A model generated the notes under the pieces. It searched no databases. It was given only the letters and a program-made list of their open reading frames with translations, and had not been told where the DNA came from. The position numbers and the translations under genes are program-made. Positions 14,901 through 16,576 of a stretch of DNA of 16,576 bases are shown here, one piece after another. The stretch comes from Pseudomonadota bacterium (GTDB lineage Bacteria > Pseudomonadota > Alphaproteobacteria > Reyranellales > Reyranellaceae): the NCBI GenBank assembly GCA_023386865.1, contig JAEWIV010000016.1, forward strand, positions 1-16,576, given 5' to 3'. How positions within the stretch are numbered: the stretch's first letter is position 1; every line of letters begins with the position of its first letter.

Positions 14901-16252
14901 AGCATGGTGACGATGGAATCGAAATCGCCGCGCGGCAGGTCGCGGTAGGGCCAGGCGCGGCGCAGGCGCTCGAACAATGCCTCCTCGCTCCAGTCGTGCG
15001 CGGCGACCTCGGCCACGACCTGCTGGGCCAGCACGTCGAGCGGCCGCTCGGGGATCGTGAGACGATCGAGCTCGCCGCGGCGCACGCTGTCGAGCAGGGC
15101 CGTGCATTCGACCAGCTCGTCGCGCGACAATGGGAACAGACGCCCTTTGGGTGTGCCGTCGACGGCATGGCCGGAGCGGCCGACGCGTTGCAGGAAGCTC
15201 GCGATGGAACGCGGCGAGCCGAGCTGGCAGACCAGGTCGACGTCGCCGATGTCGATGCCCAGCTCGAGGGAGGCGGTGGCGACCAGGGCGCGCAGCCCGC
15301 CCGCTTTGAGGCGCTGCTCCGCGTCGAGCCGCTGTTCGCGGGCGAGGCTGCCGTGATGGGCCGCCACGCTGGCCTCGCCCAGGAGCTCGGACAGGCGCCG
15401 GGTGGCGCGCTCGGCCATGCGACGGGTGTTGACGAAGATCAGCGTCGTGCGGTGCTCGCCCACCAGGGCGGCGAGGCGGCGGTAGACCTGCTCCCACACA
15501 TCCATCGACATGACGGCTTCGAGCGGCGCTTCCGGCACTTCGAGCGCGAGGTCGCGGCGACGACGATGACCGGAATCGACGACGGCGCAGCTGGCGCCGC
15601 CGGTGAGGAAACGCGCCACCGTCTCGATCGGGTTCTGGGTCGCCGACAGGCCGATGCGCAGCAGGCGATCGCCGCACAATGCCGACAGCCGCTCCAGTGA
15701 CAGCGCGAGATGGCTGCCGCGCTTGTTGGGAGCGATGGCATGGATCTCGTCGACAATCACCGTTCGGGTGCTCGCGAGCATCTTGCGGCCGGACTCCGAG
15801 CCCAGCAGGACATAGAGCGATTCCGGCGTCGTCACGACGATGTGCGGCGGCCTGCGGCCCATGCGCTGGCGCTCGCCGGGCGCGGTGTCTCCGGTGCGCA
15901 CCCAAGCGCGGATCTCGACATCGGGTAGGCCACGGCGCGCCAGCTCGGCACGGATGCCGGCAAGCGGCGCCTCGAGATTGCGCTGGATGTCGTTGGACAG
16001 GGCCTTGAGCGGCGACACGTAGACGACCTGCGTCTCGTCCCGCAGCCCCTCCTCGACGCCCTGGCGCACCAGGTCGTCGATCGCGGCCATGAAGGCGGCG
16101 AGCGTCTTGCCCGAGCCGGTGGGGGCGGCGATCAGGGTGTGACGGCCGGCCTTGATCAGCGGCCAGGCCCTGGCCTGCGCCGCCGTCGCAGCGGTGAAGC
16201 TGGTCTCGAACCAGGCGGCGACGGCCGGATGAAAGAGCGATGCGGCAGGCAT
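11930..16252 (-). CDS. lhr: Lhr-type DEAD/DEAH-box superfamily 2 helicase, full length
   Basis: A 1440-residue ATP-dependent 3'-5' DNA/RNA-DNA helicase thought to act in DNA repair, close to the length of E. coli Lhr (about 1540). Motifs in order: APTGSGKT (43-50), PLKALSND (81-88), TTPESL (141-146), DEIH (168-171), SAT (203-205), FVNTRRMAER (273-282), ATASLELGIDIG (325-336) and QRVGRSGH (355-362). The winged-helix and beta-barrel parts of the Lhr core follow, then a C-terminal half of about 550 residues as in long Lhr proteins. The frame is intact. A TTG at 16276 would add eight residues, but the ATG at 16252 (MPAASLFHPAVAAWF) matches how related proteins begin; neither has a good ribosome binding site. 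It reads towards HpaB, probably coincidentally, and is divergent from a small helical protein. The ligase-associated short form is about 820 residues, so this is the other class. Confidence 0.95.
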   Translation of the reverse strand: MPAASLFHPAVAAWFETSFTAATAAQARAWPLIKAGRHTLIAAPTGSGKTLAAFMAAIDDLVRQGVEEGLRDETQVVYVSPLKALSNDIQRNLEAPLAGIRAELARRGLPDVEIRAWVRTGDTAPGERQRMGRRPPHIVVTTPESLYVLLGSESGRKMLASTRTVIVDEIHAIAPNKRGSHLALSLERLSALCGDRLLRIGLSATQNPIETVARFLTGGASCAVVDSGHRRRRDLALEVPEAPLEAVMSMDVWEQVYRRLAALVGEHRTTLIFVNTRRMAERATRRLSELLGEASVAAHHGSLAREQRLDAEQRLKAGGLRALVATASLELGIDIGDVDLVCQLGSPRSIASFLQRVGRSGHAVDGTPKGRLFPLSRDELVECTALLDSVRRGELDRLTIPERPLDVLAQQVVAEVAAHDWSEEALFERLRRAWPYRDLPRGDFDSIVTMLAEGFHTRRGRRGALIHHDAVNRELRGRRGARLTALTAGGTIPDNADYQVLLEPENNVIGSVNEDFAVESLAGDVFQLGNRSYRIQRVERGVVRVEDAHGQAPSIPFWLGEAPGRSDELSISVSRLRAEVAARLTADPTGVGVLQWLTGDLGLERAAAEQLADYLRAGYAALGCLPTRDTIVLERFFDEAGGAQLVLHSPYGSRLNRAWGLALRKRFCGKFNFEIQAAATEDNIVISLTEAHSFVLDDVPRYLHSASARDVLIQAVLDSPMFTTRWRWVSGVSLALPRFRGGRKVPPQLARMAAEDLIGSVFPDQIACAENLVGEREIPDHPLVRQALGDCLGEAMDADGLERLLKGIESGAIRVVTRDLTQPSPLALEVLTARPYAYLDDAPLEERRTQAVMARRWLAPEQASDLGRLDAEAIERVRAEAWPDAANADELHDGLVWLGFLTDDEVQHGVGWHAWLDELAGARRAARIDASGVRLWIAAERLPHFRALWPALAPVPDIAAPAGYDKQWSREDALVEILRGRLEGLGPARQAALAAPLGLPPEAIAATLATLEAEGFALRGRFTPGAPADEWCERRLLARIHRYTIKRLRAEIEPVSARDFLRFLFRWQRVAPDSQVEGAASLDAVVGQLEGFGAPAAAWESDILPARLKDYRPSWLDARCLAGHATWLRLGARAATGRPTTVRTTPVTLLPRRNAGPWRSMASAEPVRPSAQAQAVVDYMAANGASFFDELLQHCGLLRSQLEEALAELVALGLVTSDSFAGLRALLVPFSERKPGGTRRRRAAAAAMEDSGRWSLVRAPAPADRTVDAAAVEHVARALLRRYGVVFWRVLEREASWLPPWRELLRVYRRLEGSGEIRGGRFVAGFTGEQFALPEAIGSLREARRRPASGEWTAVSGADPLNLAGILTPGPRLAALAGNRLLYRDGVPAATLSGGEIRFVEPLDVATEWFARKVLVRGTGHGSSVVAEPAAAQDAAASES

Positions 16253-16402
16253 GGGAACGCTGGGAATATGGGTCAAGCACGCCCGGGATCAATCGACCAG
16301 TGGCCGGAAGACTCCCTGCCCGCCCCCTGCCAATTCCCGCGGCCGAGACGGGGGGACGGCCGCCAGCAGGGCCGCCGGCACGGGAAAACCGCGTTGTCCG
16401 CC

Positions 16403-16431
16403 TTGCCGAGCGGTCGGCGACGCCCTAGGAG
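16403..16431 (+). promoter_or_regulatory. Weak sigma-70-like promoter candidate
   Basis: TTGCCG (16403-16408) and TAGGAG (16426-16431) are separated by exactly 17 bp, matching the consensus at four and three of six positions. The start of transcription would be about 14 bp before the ATG at 16452. The match is weak in GC-rich DNA and may be chance. The rest of the 199-bp gap between the Lhr start and this gene shows nothing I can assign. Confidence 0.25.
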
Positions 16432-16451
16432 AACGGCGCGGGGGGACGACA

Positions 16452-16576
16452 ATGAAACACAACGAGTCGTTGATCGCGGCGCGAATCTATTTTCTCGAGC
16501 GGGAGCTCGAGCGCATGAGCTGCGCGGCCGACAACGTCGAGGAGGAGCTTCGGGCGAGGCCGACGGATGCCGCCAC
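16452..16576 (+). CDS. Small helical hypothetical protein, C-terminus beyond window
   Basis: The ATG at 16452 follows GGGGGAC, an acceptable ribosome binding site, and opens a frame that stays open to the window end (41 codons). The visible part begins MKHNESLIAARIYFLERELE and continues with Arg, Met and a run of three Glu (EEEL), so it is probably an amphipathic helix or short coiled coil. It has no signal peptide or known motif. It is divergent from the Lhr helicase gene. I do not recognise it; the missing end prevents any stronger call. Confidence 0.5.
   Translation, partial: MKHNESLIAARIYFLERELERMSCAADNVEEELRARPTDAA

Noticed and set aside
12671..15700. Plus-strand open frame of 1009 codons antisense to the Lhr gene
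   Set aside because: Its translation is dominated by Arg, Ala, Gln and His with no domain, and it lies wholly opposite a gene with all helicase motifs. It is a by-product of GC-rich codon use.
13356..16292. Minus-strand open frame of 978 codons overlapping the Lhr gene in another frame
   Set aside because: It is low-complexity Arg/Ala/Pro sequence, while the overlapping frame carries all the helicase motifs in order.
1..16576. CRISPR arrays, tRNAs, rRNA, IS elements, integrase or attachment sites
   Set aside because: No regularly spaced repeats, cloverleaf-like segments, transposase motifs or long terminal inverted or direct repeats were seen on reading both strands by eye; a systematic scan was not possible.

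Overview
The window is GC-rich, non-eukaryotic DNA with dense coding on both strands. The gene content is an EmrB/QacA-type exporter, an amidohydrolase, a branched-chain-amino-acid-type periplasmic binding protein, an HpaB-type flavin monooxygenase and a long Lhr helicase. Together with the codon use, this suggests an alphaproteobacterium of the soil-dwelling Rhodospirillales/Hyphomicrobiales sort (Reyranella- or Bradyrhizobium-like). That placement is inference; no rRNA or marker gene is present. No tRNA, rRNA, CRISPR array, integrase, transposase or IS end was seen.

Layout. Positions 1-5067 hold six genes, all on the minus strand. Read in transcription order they are: a small membrane-anchored protein (5067-4822), an SDR oxidoreductase (4807-4061), an O-antigen polymerase/ligase-like membrane protein (3868-2417), a YbhB/PEBP-family protein (2345-1845), an amidohydrolase (1755-706) and the N-terminal 205 residues of a DHA2-family MFS exporter (615-1, cut by the window edge). 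The last three are spaced by about 90 bp, and each of those two gaps contains an inverted repeat. Divergent from this block, at 5160-6371 (+), is a periplasmic substrate-binding protein without its permease or ATPase genes.

Positions 6417-10328 are the accessory-looking part. A minus-strand pair encodes a gluzincin (HELGH) metallopeptidase (9283-7577) and a ComEC-like metallo-beta-lactamase-fold hydrolase (7580-6417), overlapping by GTGA. A divergent plus-strand gene (9393-10328) encodes a protein with a D...QAK signature of PD-(D/E)XK nucleases. Two inverted repeats lie in and beside the 109-bp divergent promoter region. A peptidase, a metallo-hydrolase and a putative nuclease, all without signal peptides, would fit a conflict or stress-response module. 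This is the best candidate here for something undescribed.

From 10354 rightward, ordinary genes resume on the minus strand: an HpaB-like 4-hydroxyphenylacetate 3-monooxygenase oxygenase subunit (11811-10354) and a full-length Lhr-type helicase of about 1440 residues (16252-11930). A small helical protein starts divergently at 16452 and runs off the right edge.

No gene-free stretch exceeds 300 bp. The two largest gaps (3869-4060 and 16253-16451) contain no clear gene. The second holds only a weak promoter candidate.
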